NCBI GenBank assembly: GCA_021792135.1
Contig: JAJYVF010000002.1
Coordinates: forward strand, 62,001-126,000
Direction: 5' to 3'
DNA: 64,000 bases
Origin: Acidobacteriota bacterium
GTDB taxonomy: Bacteria; Acidobacteriota; Terriglobia; Terriglobales; Acidobacteriaceae
This document shows positions 46,063 to 54,799 of the stretch, one piece after another; within the stretch, counting starts at the first letter, position 1, and every line of letters begins with the position of its first letter. The notes below the pieces were generated by a model. That model searched no databases and was not told the DNA's origin. It saw nothing but the letters and a program-made list of their open reading frames with translations. The position numbers were made by a program, and so were the translations under genes.

Positions 46063-46884
46063 CTAGGCGGCCGGCTTGTTGGTGCGGCGGTTCACAATCG
46101 CCCAGGAGGCAAGAAAGACGACAGCGCAGAATCCGCCGGTGATGGCGAGATTCAGATCGAGCGGCAGCAGCGTATGCTCGGCCGGAAAGAGCGCGTTGCG
46201 GAGCGCGTCCACGCCATAACTGAGCGGGTTCAGATGCATGAGCCAGCCGAGCCAGCCGGAAGCGCGGTCGGCGGGAAAAAGCGCGCCGGAGAGCATCCAG
46301 AGCGGCAGCAGCAGGATGTTCACGATGGCGTGGAAGGCCTGCGGCGAATCCATGGGCCAGGCGATGGCGAAGCCCAGCGCGGTGAGCTCAAAGCTGATCA
46401 GCACGATTACGAAAATGCCGATCAGGATCGCGGCGGCGTCGGGATGAATCCCGACCAGGGGCGTGAAAACCAGGAAGATAATGCCCTGAATCGCGGCCAG
46501 TGTGGCTCCGCCGAGCACTTTGCCGAGGACGATAGCCGAGCGGCTCACCGGCGCGGCCAGTACGGAGAGCAGGAAGCCCTCATTGCGGTCCTGGATGAGG
46601 GACATCATGCTGAAGATCGCCGTGAAGAGAACGATCATCACCACCGAGCCCGGGAAGAAGTAGGCGAGGTAGGACCCCGAGCTTTGGCTCGACTGAAAAC
46701 TGTGCGCAAAACCGGAGCCGAGGAGAATCCAGAAGAGCAGAGGAGTGGCGATCACGCCGATGACGCGCGCCTTCTGCCGGTAGAAGCGGACAATCTCGCG
46801 AAGCCAGAGCGAGTATGCCGGGGTCCAGACTCCGGGGCTGGCGACCGGAGCCGTGCGCGGGGCGGTTGTGGCGAGCGTGGCCAT
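46063..46884 (-). CDS. ABC-2-type transporter permease
   Basis: 273 residues with six helices in ABC-2 layout: an N-terminal amphipathic part, then FWILLGSGFAHS and the motif FPGSVVMIVLFTAIFSM. The C-terminal half has AFHAIVNILLLPLWMLSGALFP, typical of this family. Its ATG overlaps the stop of the ATPase gene by one base (ATGA), so the two form one exporter. The substrate is unknown. Confidence 0.87.
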   Translation of the reverse strand: MATLATTAPRTAPVASPGVWTPAYSLWLREIVRFYRQKARVIGVIATPLLFWILLGSGFAHSFQSSQSSGSYLAYFFPGSVVMIVLFTAIFSMMSLIQDRNEGFLLSVLAAPVSRSAIVLGKVLGGATLAAIQGIIFLVFTPLVGIHPDAAAILIGIFVIVLISFELTALGFAIAWPMDSPQAFHAIVNILLLPLWMLSGALFPADRASGWLGWLMHLNPLSYGVDALRNALFPAEHTLLPLDLNLAITGGFCAVVFLASWAIVNRRTNKPAA

Positions 46885-47903
46885 CAGTGTCTCCCCTTTT
46901 TCTTTGGCTCCGTTTCCGGTTGGTCCTCGTTCCAGAAGCGGTGGCCGGTGCGGTCGATGAAGACATCCTCGAGGCTGGGTTTCGCCACGGAAACACTCTG
47001 GACGGCCCCCGGAAATGCCTCAACGACTTCAGTGACGAAGCGGTGTCCCTGTTCACGCTCCACGCGCACGCGGTTGCCGAGAACCGCAGGACCGGCCACG
47101 AAGCGGTTCGCCATCATCTCCGCGAGCCGCGCTGCCTGCTCAGGGCCGGCGGTCTCGAAGGTGACCACGTCGCCGCCGATCTGCGACTTCAGCTCCGCGG
47201 GAGAGCCCAGAGCGACGAGTTTGCCTTCGCTCAGGATGGCGAGCCGATCGCAGTGCTCGGCCTCTTCCATCAGGTGGGTGGTCACGAGCACGGTCACGCC
47301 TTCCTGGTCGCGCAGCATGCGCAGATAGAGCCAGAGGTCGCGGCGGGCGCCGGGATCAAGGCCGGTGGAAGGCTCGTCGAGCAGCAGAACCGAGGGAGAA
47401 TGAATCAGTCCCTTGGCCAGCTCGACGCGGCGCTGCTGGCCGCCGGAGAGCGTCTCGACCTTGTCCCTGGCGCGATCCAGCAAACCGACGCGGCTGAGGA
47501 CCTCGTCGATCCGCGTCTTCAGGTGACGCCCGCTGAGACCATAGAGATGGCCCTGGTGCTTCAGGTTCTCGGCGACGGTGAGTTTGATGTCGACGCTGCG
47601 GGCCTGGAAGACAATGCCGGTCTGCTGGCGGACTTTATTGGGCTCGCGGGCGGCATCATAGCCCTGGATGCGCGCGGCGCCGCCGGTGGGCACCATCAGC
47701 GTGGAGAGGATGCGGAAGAGGGTGGTCTTGCCGCTGCCGTTGGGTCCGAGGAGACCGAAGATTTCCGCGCGGCCCACCTGGAAGCTGAGGCGATCGAGCG
47801 CCAGGCGCGTGCCGTAGTCGTGCGTCACCCCGTCCAGTTCGATGGGAAAAGCCTGGCCGCCATAACGGCTCTCGACTCGTCCGGATTGGGTCAGGGTAGC
47901 CAT
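46884..47903 (-). CDS. ABC transporter ATP-binding protein
   Basis: 339 residues. Walker A is GPNGSGKTT (about 52-60), the signature is LSGGQQRRVELA, Walker B is LLLDEPSTGLD and the switch histidine is in VTTHLM. A C-terminal extension of about 90 residues is typical of DrrA/CcmA-type exporters. The ATG at 47903 starts MATLTQ; a TTG six bases earlier is an alternative. It lies 6 bp after ctaB and couples to the permease gene. Participation in oxidase assembly is inferred from context. Confidence 0.88.
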   Translation of the reverse strand: MATLTQSGRVESRYGGQAFPIELDGVTHDYGTRLALDRLSFQVGRAEIFGLLGPNGSGKTTLFRILSTLMVPTGGAARIQGYDAAREPNKVRQQTGIVFQARSVDIKLTVAENLKHQGHLYGLSGRHLKTRIDEVLSRVGLLDRARDKVETLSGGQQRRVELAKGLIHSPSVLLLDEPSTGLDPGARRDLWLYLRMLRDQEGVTVLVTTHLMEEAEHCDRLAILSEGKLVALGSPAELKSQIGGDVVTFETAGPEQAARLAEMMANRFVAGPAVLGNRVRVEREQGHRFVTEVVEAFPGAVQSVSVAKPSLEDVFIDRTGHRFWNEDQPETEPKKKGRH

Positions 47904-47909
47904 CCGCAA

Positions 47910-48905
47910 TTACTTCCCGATTGCATTGAGCATGAGCACGGTCAGCAGAAGGGGCAGGTATATGACGCTCACCTTGAGGAGATCGCGAGCATACATACGC
48001 GATTCCGCCGCGTTGCGGGCGCGCACGATCCGCGAGAAGCGGATGGTGTAGCCGAGATAAAACAGGCCGAGCACCACGGCGGCCACCAGATAGATGCTGC
48101 CGTCCATGTGCAGCCAGAAAGGCAGCAGGCTGGCGGGGATCATCAGCACCGCATAGATCAGCGCCTCCAGTGCGGTGGACCAGCCGTCGGGCTGGGCCAC
48201 GGGGAGCATGCGAATGCCGGCGCGGGCGTAGTCCTCGCGATACATCCAGGAGATGGACATGAAGTGCGGGAACTGCCAGATGAAGAGGATGGCGAAGAGG
48301 GCCACCCCCTGCCATTCGATCACGCCGCGGGCGGCCGTCCATCCCAGCAAAGGCGGCATGGCGCCCGGGAAGGCTCCGATGAAAGTGGCCAGAGTGGTCA
48401 CGCGCTTCAGAGGCGTATAGACCGCGACATAAAGGAAGGCGGTCAACAGGGTGAGTCCGCCCGTGACGAGATTGGTCTCCCGGGTGAGCCACAGGGTTCC
48501 GGCAACAATGGCCAGCAGGCCAATGGCGATCCCATGCGCCAGGCCAATGCGCCCGGTGGCCATGGGGCGATTGGCGGTGCGAAACATCTTCGCGTCGAGC
48601 TTGCGCTCGATCGCCTGGTTGAGGGCGGCCGAGCCGGCCGAAACCGCCGTGATGCCGATGAGAGCCTCGATCAGGCCAGGCTGGACGCTGCTGATCCCGG
48701 AGCGCATGCAGCCGAGGTAAAAGCCGGCCCATCCGGTCAGCGTGACCATCAGGGTGACGCGCAGCTTGAAGAGCTCCCGGTAATCGACCAGCAGCGACGC
48801 CGTTTCGCCTGCGCGCGGCGCATGCAGATGAGGGTGCGCTTCGTGCTCCGGGCGCGCCGCTGCCGGCTCGAGAGAGACGATGGGTGAGGCGGAACTCAAA
48901 GCCAT
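47910..48905 (-). CDS. ctaB: Protohaem IX farnesyltransferase (haem O synthase)
   Basis: 331 residues, about nine helices after a polar 40-residue N-terminus. The prenyltransferase motif appears as NQAIERKLDAKMFRTANRP (about 115-133); the first aspartate of the usual NxxxDxxxD is glutamate here. A second motif (YREDYARAGIRM) follows. It makes haem O for haem-copper oxidases from haem b and farnesyl diphosphate. No oxidase subunits are in the window, but DUF420 and the ABC exporter follow. Confidence 0.9.
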   Translation of the reverse strand: MALSSASPIVSLEPAAARPEHEAHPHLHAPRAGETASLLVDYRELFKLRVTLMVTLTGWAGFYLGCMRSGISSVQPGLIEALIGITAVSAGSAALNQAIERKLDAKMFRTANRPMATGRIGLAHGIAIGLLAIVAGTLWLTRETNLVTGGLTLLTAFLYVAVYTPLKRVTTLATFIGAFPGAMPPLLGWTAARGVIEWQGVALFAILFIWQFPHFMSISWMYREDYARAGIRMLPVAQPDGWSTALEALIYAVLMIPASLLPFWLHMDGSIYLVAAVVLGLFYLGYTIRFSRIVRARNAAESRMYARDLLKVSVIYLPLLLTVLMLNAIGK

Positions 48906-49045
48906 ACGGTTCGCTGGAAGCGTCCGGTGCGGAAACAGAGACGAAAAAGCATCAAATATCAGATCCGGACGGGGAGAAAAGCCCGTGTCTTATGATACCC
49001 AGGGCTGGTTGGCTGTGACCAGGCGGGACGGCGGAGGGTGAAGTT

Positions 49046-49268
49046 TTACAGCAGGTCTGCAAACTCGTCGACGGTCATTTCCGCCGCTCGGATCAGCGCC
49101 CGCAACATGCCGACGGAGAGTTCCTTATGCTGGGGAATGGCCAAATTGGCACGCTTTCCGGATTTCGTCAGCACAAGATGACTGCCAACCTGCCCGGCAA
49201 CCTGCCAGCCCGCCCGGGCCAAAGGCTTTCGCGGCTTGCTTTCCCGAGATGTTCGCGAGCTTGCCCAT
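49046..49268 (-). pseudogene. hicA: HicA-type toxin, frameshifted
   Basis: From the ATG at 49268 the frame reads MGKLANISGKQAAKAFG, the usual start of this HicA subfamily. The remaining match (RAGWQVAGQVGSH, then ANLAIPQHKELSVGMLRALIRAAEMTVDEFADLL) lies in a different frame. One extra base in the GGG at 49216-49218 (CCC on the coding strand) explains the break. The catalytic histidine region GSH is intact. HicA is an mRNA interferase. Either the toxin is inactivated or the base is a sequencing error. Confidence 0.72.
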
Positions 49269-49403
49269 GCGTTACAGACCCAGTCGATCAAAACGCAGCA
49301 ACGCCGGCAATCTTTAATTGAGATATTTCTCGCGAAGAATGCCAAAGGCAGGTCCGCAGCGAATTCGGAAACCGGAAGGACCAGGAAGCAGCCTGGAGAT
49401 GGT

Positions 49404-49613
49404 TCAAACGGCAACGACGACAGGAGTCTGGTCGGGAGGCAGGGACCGGGCGGCCTTCTGATCCTCAGCCCACATCCAGGCTGTGATCGCCTCGCGGATA
49501 TTATCGAGCGCTTCCTTCTCATCCCGCCCCTGAGAAACACATCCGGGGAGAGCAGGACACTGGGCCACAATCCAGCCGTCTTCTGCCTGCTCCAGGGTGA
49601 CGTGAAATAACAT
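49404..49613 (-). CDS. hicB: HicB-type antitoxin
   Basis: 69 residues with a partial RNase H-like fold: VTLEQAEDGWIVAQCPALPGC, then VSQGRDEKEALDNIREAI. This matches short HicB antitoxins without a DNA-binding domain. The ATG at 49613 has an AGGAG further upstream. It is separated from the broken hicA by 135 bp, whereas such pairs usually overlap or abut, so the locus looks disturbed. Confidence 0.8.
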   Translation of the reverse strand: MLFHVTLEQAEDGWIVAQCPALPGCVSQGRDEKEALDNIREAITAWMWAEDQKAARSLPPDQTPVVVAV

Positions 49614-49651
49614 GGTGCCGTCCTGCTCCTGTCTTCGAGCCTGCCACCGGA

Positions 49652-50716
49652 TCAGGTAATGATCACCGGCGGGTTCGACTCCGCCGCGTGTGGCTCCTCG
49701 ATGATGGCCTCTTCATGAACCGCGTATTCGTTGAGCACAACAGCAACCAGCACCGCCGTGGGCACGGAAACCATGGCTCCAATGACCCCGGCCAGCGACG
49801 TTCCGATGAGCAGGGCGATCAGAATGGTGAGTCCTGCCAGATCCACCTGGGTTTTCATGATCCTCGGGATGAGCCAGGTGTTCTCGAGCTGCGCGTAGAT
49901 GAAATAGAAGATCAGTACGCCCAGTACCCGGCTGAGGGAGTCGAGCGCGGCCACGATGACCACCAGAGTGACGGAGACCAGGGCGCCGGCCACCGGGACC
50001 AGGTTCGCCAGCCCCATAATGATGCCCAGAGCATAGGCATAGCGGATGCGCAGCAGAGCGAAAACGATCGTGCTGGAAACTCCGAGGATGAGCATCAGAG
50101 TGCCCTGCCCGAGCAGCCAGCGGCCCATGCGCTTCGAAGCCCGGGTGAGGGTCTGATCGAGGCGGAGCCGCCGCTCCACCGGGAACAGCGACAGGAACCA
50201 TGCGTATGCCTGATCGCCCTCGATAATGAAATACACCGTCAGCACCAGCCCCGTCAGGGCGCGCACGACGGCCCCCACCCAGTCGCTCGCGAACTTCACG
50301 GCGTAGGTCGCGAGGTTGGCATACATGTCCTGGACCTTTTCCTGAATCGCGTCGAGATCGAGATCGCGCAGGACCGGCAGGTGCTCCAGATGATCGAAGA
50401 ATTTGGGCGCGCGTTCCGGCAGGTCGCGAATGAATTCCCGCAGGTCACGAAAAGCCGGAGCCAGGCCGAAGAAAAAGAAGATGCCCAGTCCACCGACGCA
50501 GACCACGACCAGCAGCAGCACGGCCACGCCCCGGCCAGGGTGCCACCGGCCGATATGCAGGTTCATGATGGCGCGCACGACCGGCATCAGCACGACGGCA
50601 AAGAGCCCGCTGACGTAGATGATGACCAGCACATCCCGAAGCAGGTACGCGAGATAGAGCCCGATGGCCACCCCAAAGGCGAACAGGATGATGCCCCGGG
50701 GCCCGAGCTTCCTCAT
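49652..50716 (-). CDS. AI-2E (TqsA/PerM) family membrane permease
   Basis: 354 residues, about eight helices. The N-terminal pair begins GIILFAFGVAIGLYLAYLL. The C-terminal region has GLANLVPVAGALVSVT and YAQLENTWLIPRIM, both characteristic. Members export diverse small molecules or act as Na+/H+ antiporters; specificity cannot be assigned. The ATG at 50716 overlaps the aroK stop by four bases, indicating coupling. Confidence 0.87.
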   Translation of the reverse strand: MRKLGPRGIILFAFGVAIGLYLAYLLRDVLVIIYVSGLFAVVLMPVVRAIMNLHIGRWHPGRGVAVLLLVVVCVGGLGIFFFFGLAPAFRDLREFIRDLPERAPKFFDHLEHLPVLRDLDLDAIQEKVQDMYANLATYAVKFASDWVGAVVRALTGLVLTVYFIIEGDQAYAWFLSLFPVERRLRLDQTLTRASKRMGRWLLGQGTLMLILGVSSTIVFALLRIRYAYALGIIMGLANLVPVAGALVSVTLVVIVAALDSLSRVLGVLIFYFIYAQLENTWLIPRIMKTQVDLAGLTILIALLIGTSLAGVIGAMVSVPTAVLVAVVLNEYAVHEEAIIEEPHAAESNPPVIIT

Positions 50717-51318
50717 GCCGAAACTCCGTGTTCTGTGCGCCGTTCCGGGCTCTGGTCGGGGTTGTCGCCGCTCAGTGGGTGGTCGAGAAAATCGGCGATC
50801 CGCCCCACGATCTCCTGGGGGGTGAGGTCTCCCGTCGAGATGGTGCAATCAGCCTGGCGATACCAGGGCAGCCGCGCGGCCCAGCGCGCCGCCAGGCGGG
50901 AACGATCCGCGAGCACCGGCCGAACAGCGCCTTCATTGCCAGTACAGCGAGCCACCAGGGTTTCCAGAGAGGCTTCGAGGAAAACGACAAGGCAGTTCGG
51001 CGTACCGGCGAGCAAATCCCGGGTTGCGCTGTGCTCGAGGGCTCCGCCTCCCAGGGCAAGCACCAGGCGCTCGCCCGCAAGGCATTCGCGGATCGCCGCA
51101 GCCTCCATCTCGCGGAAGGCGGGCTCCCCGGAGCACTCAAAAATCTCAGCCACGGTCTTCCCGGCGCGGGCCTCCACCACATGGTCCGAGTCGAGGAAGG
51201 TCCACCCCAGGCGCGCCGCCAGCTGGGAGCCAACTGTGGTCTTGCCCGCCCCCATGAAGCCGGTGAGGACAATCCTGGAGACAGCTCCGGCGGCCTGCGA
51301 TGGCGTCTGCCCGCTCAT
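50713..51318 (-). CDS. aroK: Shikimate kinase
   Basis: 201 residues. The P-loop is GFMGAGKTT (about 20-28). Shikimate-binding DSDH follows, then GEPAFREME and the LGGGA loop near 90, with the LID arginine in GAVRPVL. It phosphorylates shikimate in aromatic amino-acid synthesis. The gene overlaps the AI-2E-family permease by four bases. Confidence 0.92.
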   Translation of the reverse strand: MSGQTPSQAAGAVSRIVLTGFMGAGKTTVGSQLAARLGWTFLDSDHVVEARAGKTVAEIFECSGEPAFREMEAAAIRECLAGERLVLALGGGALEHSATRDLLAGTPNCLVVFLEASLETLVARCTGNEGAVRPVLADRSRLAARWAARLPWYRQADCTISTGDLTPQEIVGRIADFLDHPLSGDNPDQSPERRTEHGVSA

Positions 51319-51355
51319 GGGTTCTGATTATAAGGAGTGGAAGAGGGAAGGGCCC

Positions 51356-51637
51356 CTATTTCCGGCCTGCGTGCAGGCTGGACCCCCCTCCGGGATGTTC
51401 GTGGCGGATCGCCTGCTGGATGTTCTCCCAAACGGCGGGACTGGGATCGTGAATCGGCAGCAAAAGGCGCGCCTGGGCCGCGATGTACTCGAGGTCGCGC
51501 ACCAGAGCGGCGCAGTTCTCGCAGGACTTCAGATGCTCATGAGCACTGAGGTCGCTGTTCGACTCGAACAGATCGGGCAGGGTCTCCTGAAATTCAGCAC
51601 AGGTCATGGTCCGTTCCATCGCGCGCAGCACGATCAC
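51356..51637 (-). CDS. Anti-sigma factor with zinc-finger-like HCC motif
   Basis: 93 residues. The [10 protein letters not shown] motif (about 33-42) is that of zf-HC2 anti-sigma proteins; no transmembrane helix is present, so it would be cytoplasmic. The GTG at 51637 overlaps the sigma-factor stop (GTGA) and has AAGGAG eight bases upstream, which decides the start over later ATGs. Co-expression with the sigma factor indicates that it inhibits it. Confidence 0.75.
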   Translation of the reverse strand: MIVLRAMERTMTCAEFQETLPDLFESNSDLSAHEHLKSCENCAALVRDLEYIAAQARLLLPIHDPSPAVWENIQQAIRHEHPGGGSSLHAGRK

Positions 51638-52284
51638 GCGATCTGCTCCTTCCGCTGCCCGGTCCTCAGCAGATCGCGCAGTTTCATTCTGGCTTTATGC
51701 AGCTGCGATTTGCTGTTCCCGATCGAGCAATCGAGCATCTCCGCAATTTCATTATGCTCGTACCCCTCGACGTCATGCAGCACAAAAACCAGCCGATAGC
51801 CGGGGGGCAGGTTCTCAATGGCGCGCTCCAGCGTGACGCGGTCAATCGACCCGGACAGGGTCAGGTCGCGGGCGCCGATGTCCTTGCGCGGGCCGTCATC
51901 CTGCGAGGGCTCCAGCGTCTCTTCGAGCGAAACCTGGGGCAGGCCCTTGCGGCGCAGATGCATCAGGACCACGTTGACCGCCAGCCGATGCAGCCAGGTG
52001 GAGAAGGCCGAATCACCGCGGAAGGTTCCGATCTTGCGGTACAGCTGCAGGAACGCTTCCTGGGTAAGATCCTCGGCTTCGGCTACGTTGCCCAGCATGC
52101 GAAGGCAGAGCGAGTAGACGCGCCGCTTGTGCATCGCGTACAGAGTCTCAAATGCGCGCCCATCGCCATTGCGAGCCTTTTCAATGGCTTCCTGCTCGCC
52201 CGCGATCGGCGGATTGCGGCGCAGATGCTGATGAGCCGGTCGCGGCTGCGTCGGGCCTGGATTCATCAGAACAAACCTTTCCAT
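51634..52284 (-). CDS. ECF (RpoE-type) sigma factor
   Basis: About 216 residues. Region 2 spans [15 protein letters not shown] to [18 protein letters not shown]; region 4 spans [28 protein letters not shown] to [15 protein letters not shown]. It directs RNA polymerase to stress promoters and is held by the anti-sigma factor encoded next. The ATG at 52284 is chosen with modest confidence; another ATG lies two codons upstream, and the open frame extends further. Confidence 0.87.
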   Translation of the reverse strand: MERFVLMNPGPTQPRPAHQHLRRNPPIAGEQEAIEKARNGDGRAFETLYAMHKRRVYSLCLRMLGNVAEAEDLTQEAFLQLYRKIGTFRGDSAFSTWLHRLAVNVVLMHLRRKGLPQVSLEETLEPSQDDGPRKDIGARDLTLSGSIDRVTLERAIENLPPGYRLVFVLHDVEGYEHNEIAEMLDCSIGNSKSQLHKARMKLRDLLRTGQRKEQIA

Positions 52285-52656
52285 ACCCATTTTCCCATGC
52301 CGAGTTGCTCCGGCGGGTCTGCTATTGCGGGTCCTGGTTGCTGTCAGAGTCATGCGGCGGAGATTTTTCCCGGGGATACGGCAATGATGGTTCGACGCAA
52401 CCGCGTTGGATCGGGTTGTCTAAGCCGAAGCAGCTGGCAGAAATGAGATTCAGGGCGCGCCCGGCGGACCGGGCCCGCGATGAGAGGGAAGAAATACGGC
52501 AGCAGCAGGAGCGGGGCCGCCCCGGCTCCCTCGATCGGCCCCTGCATCCAGTGGGAGCCTTGTTGCCTGGTGTCCGGATCAGGCCCTCTGCCACTCCCCC
52601 TGCCGATCATGCAGGTCCTGCGCCGGAGAGTGCGTTCGTACGCACTGAAACGCGAA
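52285..52656. other. Intergenic stretch without a gene
   Basis: About 370 bp between the sigma factor and the ferredoxin. No open frame resembles a protein. AGTGCG, a six-base loop, then CGCACT at 52630-52647 forms a hairpin next to the ferredoxin terminator. The sigma-factor promoter should lie here but was not recognised. Confidence 0.4.
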
Positions 52657-52684
52657 GACGCACAGGGGGCGCTGTGCGTCTTTT
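52657..52684. terminator. Terminator hairpin downstream of ferredoxin gene
   Basis: GACGCACAG, a six-base loop, then CTGTGCGTC (nine perfect pairs). TTTT follows on the plus strand and TTCGCG on the minus strand. The hairpin lies 15 bp after the ferredoxin stop and probably ends that minus-strand transcript; the better T-run faces the plus strand. Confidence 0.6.
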
Positions 52685-52699
52685 GCGGACGGGGTCAGC

Positions 52700-52960
52700 T
52701 CAGCGGCCGTAGAACGCAGCGTTCTTGGCCGCGTAGCTCTGCCACTTCTCCGGCAGGTCGTCGGCAGCGTAAATAGCCGAGACCGGGCAAACCGGCACAC
52801 AGGCGCCGCAGTCGATGCACTCTACCGGATCAATAAACAGCTGATCGGTTTCGGCGTGTTTCGGCTCATCTTTCTTGGGATGAATGCAGTCCACCGGACA
52901 CGCATCGACGCACGCCGTGTCCTTGGTGCCGATGCAGGGTTCCGCGATCACATAAGCCAT
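52700..52960 (-). CDS. Ferredoxin with two Fe-S clusters (7Fe/8Fe type)
   Basis: 86 residues starting MAYVIAEPC. The cysteine patterns CIGTKDTACVDACPVDC and CIDCGACVPVCP hold a [3Fe-4S] or [4Fe-4S] and a [4Fe-4S] cluster, as in seven- and eight-iron ferredoxins. The extra residues in the first motif suggest the seven-iron type. It is a cytoplasmic electron carrier; partners are unknown. GAGGAA before the ATG at 52960 decides the start. Confidence 0.93.
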   Translation of the reverse strand: MAYVIAEPCIGTKDTACVDACPVDCIHPKKDEPKHAETDQLFIDPVECIDCGACVPVCPVSAIYAADDLPEKWQSYAAKNAAFYGR

Positions 52961-53190
52961 GAAATTCCTCTTCGGGAGTGAGAGTGAGTGACAGCAACCG
53001 CGGCCGCGGGGCAAAACAGGAACCACTGAATCGGCGCCGGTCTCATGAAATGAACCGGCCGCGAACAAGCGCGTCCCCTGTCCTCTCCCTTAAGCCCCGA
53101 TTGTCCGACAACGCATCATTCTAACAGGGTGGAAACGCGCCGCAACAAGAGCCGGGCGCCTGCGGGAAACTTTGGAGAGTTCCTCGGCTG

Positions 53191-54084
53191 CTACGCGTTC
53201 CGACGCGCCCGCGCCGCTGCAAACTCGACCGGCGTGGGGATGGGGTGGAGATCGCGCCCGGCGAACAGATCGGCGAAGCGCGCCGCCAGCTCGGCCTGGA
53301 GCAGTCCGTTGGTAGCCAGGGTCTCCTCGCTGTCCAGACGGAACACTGTGCTGTCGAAGCGGCTGATCGTGCCGCCGGCTTCGATCACCAGCAGCGCACC
53401 GGCCGCGGTGTCCCAGGGGTTCAGATGAAATTCCCAGAAGGCATCGAGGCGACCGCATGCCGTGTAAGCCAGATCCAGCGCGGCCGAACCCGCCCGGCGT
53501 ACGCCGTGCGAGCGCAGGGTGAACTCCTGGTAAAAATGGATATTGGGACTGGCATGCCGCTTGCGGCTGGGAAATCCGGTGGCCAGCAGCGCCTCGGCCA
53601 GCTCCGCCGTCCGCGACACGTGAATTCTGCGACCGTTCAGCCAGGCGCCCATTCCCTTCTCCGCAGAGAACAGCTCATCGCGCAAAGGGTCGTAGACGAC
53701 GGCGGCCATCAGCTCTCCATCCTGCCCCGCGGCAATGCCCGCGGGCCGGTGTTCGAGACCCAGCGAAACGCAGAAAACAGGAAATCCGTGAGCGAAATTC
53801 GTCGTGCCGTCCAGCGGATCGACGTACCAGCGATATTCGCTCTCGATCTGCCGCCGCGCGCCTTCCTCGCCATAAATGCCATGGCCGGGAAATGCGGCTC
53901 CGAGCCGCTCGACGATCAGCTTTTCCGAGGCGCGGTCAGCCTCCGTCACCAGATCGACATCGCCCTTATATTCGGTAGCCACGCCGCGATCGAAGTAGCG
54001 GTGCAGCAAAGCTCCGGCTTCGAGGGCGACTTCGGCGGCCCGCGATGCGATCTCCAGTTGGCCCGGAACGCGGGAATCGCTCAC
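53191..54084 (-). CDS. suhB: Inositol monophosphatase family protein
   Basis: 297 residues. Metal-binding motifs are GEEGAR (about 75), DPLDGTTNF (about 92-100) and WDTAAGALLVIEAGG (about 215-229). The family dephosphorylates inositol monophosphates or related sugar phosphates. The GTG at 54084 overlaps the stop of the Hfq-like gene (GTGA) and has GAGG before it. It forms an overlapping unit with the Hfq-like gene and probably the holin-family gene. Confidence 0.87.
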   Translation of the reverse strand: MSDSRVPGQLEIASRAAEVALEAGALLHRYFDRGVATEYKGDVDLVTEADRASEKLIVERLGAAFPGHGIYGEEGARRQIESEYRWYVDPLDGTTNFAHGFPVFCVSLGLEHRPAGIAAGQDGELMAAVVYDPLRDELFSAEKGMGAWLNGRRIHVSRTAELAEALLATGFPSRKRHASPNIHFYQEFTLRSHGVRRAGSAALDLAYTACGRLDAFWEFHLNPWDTAAGALLVIEAGGTISRFDSTVFRLDSEETLATNGLLQAELAARFADLFAGRDLHPIPTPVEFAAARARRNA

Positions 54085-54392
54085 CGGCTGCCCTCGGCGC
54101 CGTGATCGGCGGGCTCCTCGCGGCGCGGGCGCCGGCGGCCATCGCGGCCCTGCTCCGTGATGGTTCGGATCTGCGCCTTGTAAATGAAAAGATTCGGCTT
54201 GCCCTCGCGCGTCAGCCGGATCATGCGGTCGTCGAAATACTCGATCCACCCCGTTACGGTTTCGCCGTCGCGCAGCTTCACATTGACCGGAACCTGCCGC
54301 TCGCTCAGGGAGCGCAGATACAGAGCTTCCTGCCCGGTTTCCCCTGGCGGGGGCGCCTTTTGCCGGCGGCGCGAGACATTGTCGAGCGGCAT
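54081..54392 (-). CDS. Hfq-like Sm-fold protein (divergent)
   Basis: 103 residues. The Sm fold reads YLRSLSERQVPVNVKL, then GWIEYFDDRMIRL and IYKAQIRTI. These correspond to Hfq Sm1 (VPVxxxLxxGxxxxGxIxxFD) and Sm2 (YKHAIST), but the usual YKH histidine is replaced by alanine (YKA). A polar, basic C-terminal tail (GRDGRRRPRREEP) follows. It may bind RNA as an Hfq substitute. The ATG at 54392 is used; a GTG at 54425 that overlaps the preceding stop is a possible coupled start. Confidence 0.72.
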   Translation of the reverse strand: MPLDNVSRRRQKAPPPGETGQEALYLRSLSERQVPVNVKLRDGETVTGWIEYFDDRMIRLTREGKPNLFIYKAQIRTITEQGRDGRRRPRREEPADHGAEGSR

Positions 54393-54421
54393 ATCCTCAT
54401 TGTAGCGAAGCAGGGACGCCG

Positions 54422-54760
54422 TCACTCTGTCACCAGGGCGAAGAGAACGTGCAGCAGCGCCAGGACGACGGCGCCGACGAACGCGGCTCCCCAGGTGTCC
54501 ACATAGAAGCCGCGAACCACGCCGCTGGCAAGCCGCAGGATGAAGGCGTTGATAATCAGAAAAAAGATTCCCAGAGTCAGAATGGCGAGCGGCAGGGTAA
54601 TGAGCTTCAGCAGCAGCCCAAGCGTCACGTTCAGCAGTCCAATAACGAGAACTGCGATGAGAGCCGATCCAATACTGGCAATGCGGAAACCCGGGACCAC
54701 CTTCGCGGTCAGCAGAAGAGCCAGTGCATTCAGCAGCCATCGGACCAGTAGTTGCACCAT
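54422..54760 (-). CDS. Phage holin family (YvlD-type) membrane protein
   Basis: 112 residues, four helices. The helices contain LLNVTLGLLLKLITLPLAILTLG and FFLIINAFILRL, conserved in YvlD/DUF360 proteins, which sit in the inner membrane and are part of envelope-stress regulons in some bacteria. Despite the family name, no phage genes lie nearby. It may be the first gene of the unit with the Hfq-like and suhB genes. Confidence 0.85.
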   Translation of the reverse strand: MVQLLVRWLLNALALLLTAKVVPGFRIASIGSALIAVLVIGLLNVTLGLLLKLITLPLAILTLGIFFLIINAFILRLASGVVRGFYVDTWGAAFVGAVVLALLHVLFALVTE

Positions 54761-54799
54761 AAGGCCGAACCCTTTTCCCCGTCAGGTAAATCCGCCGGA

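Noticed and set aside
49688-51799. 703-codon plus-strand open frame
   Set aside because: Antisense to the AI-2E permease, aroK and anti-sigma genes; composition is low-complexity and without homology signs.
52657-52684. Plus-strand small RNA ending at the ferredoxin hairpin
   Set aside because: No plus-strand promoter was identified in the gap before it; the hairpin is explained as the ferredoxin gene terminator.
54422-54760. Prophage remnant suggested by the phage holin family name
   Set aside because: The YvlD-type family is chromosomal in many bacteria and no phage genes or attachment repeats lie nearby.
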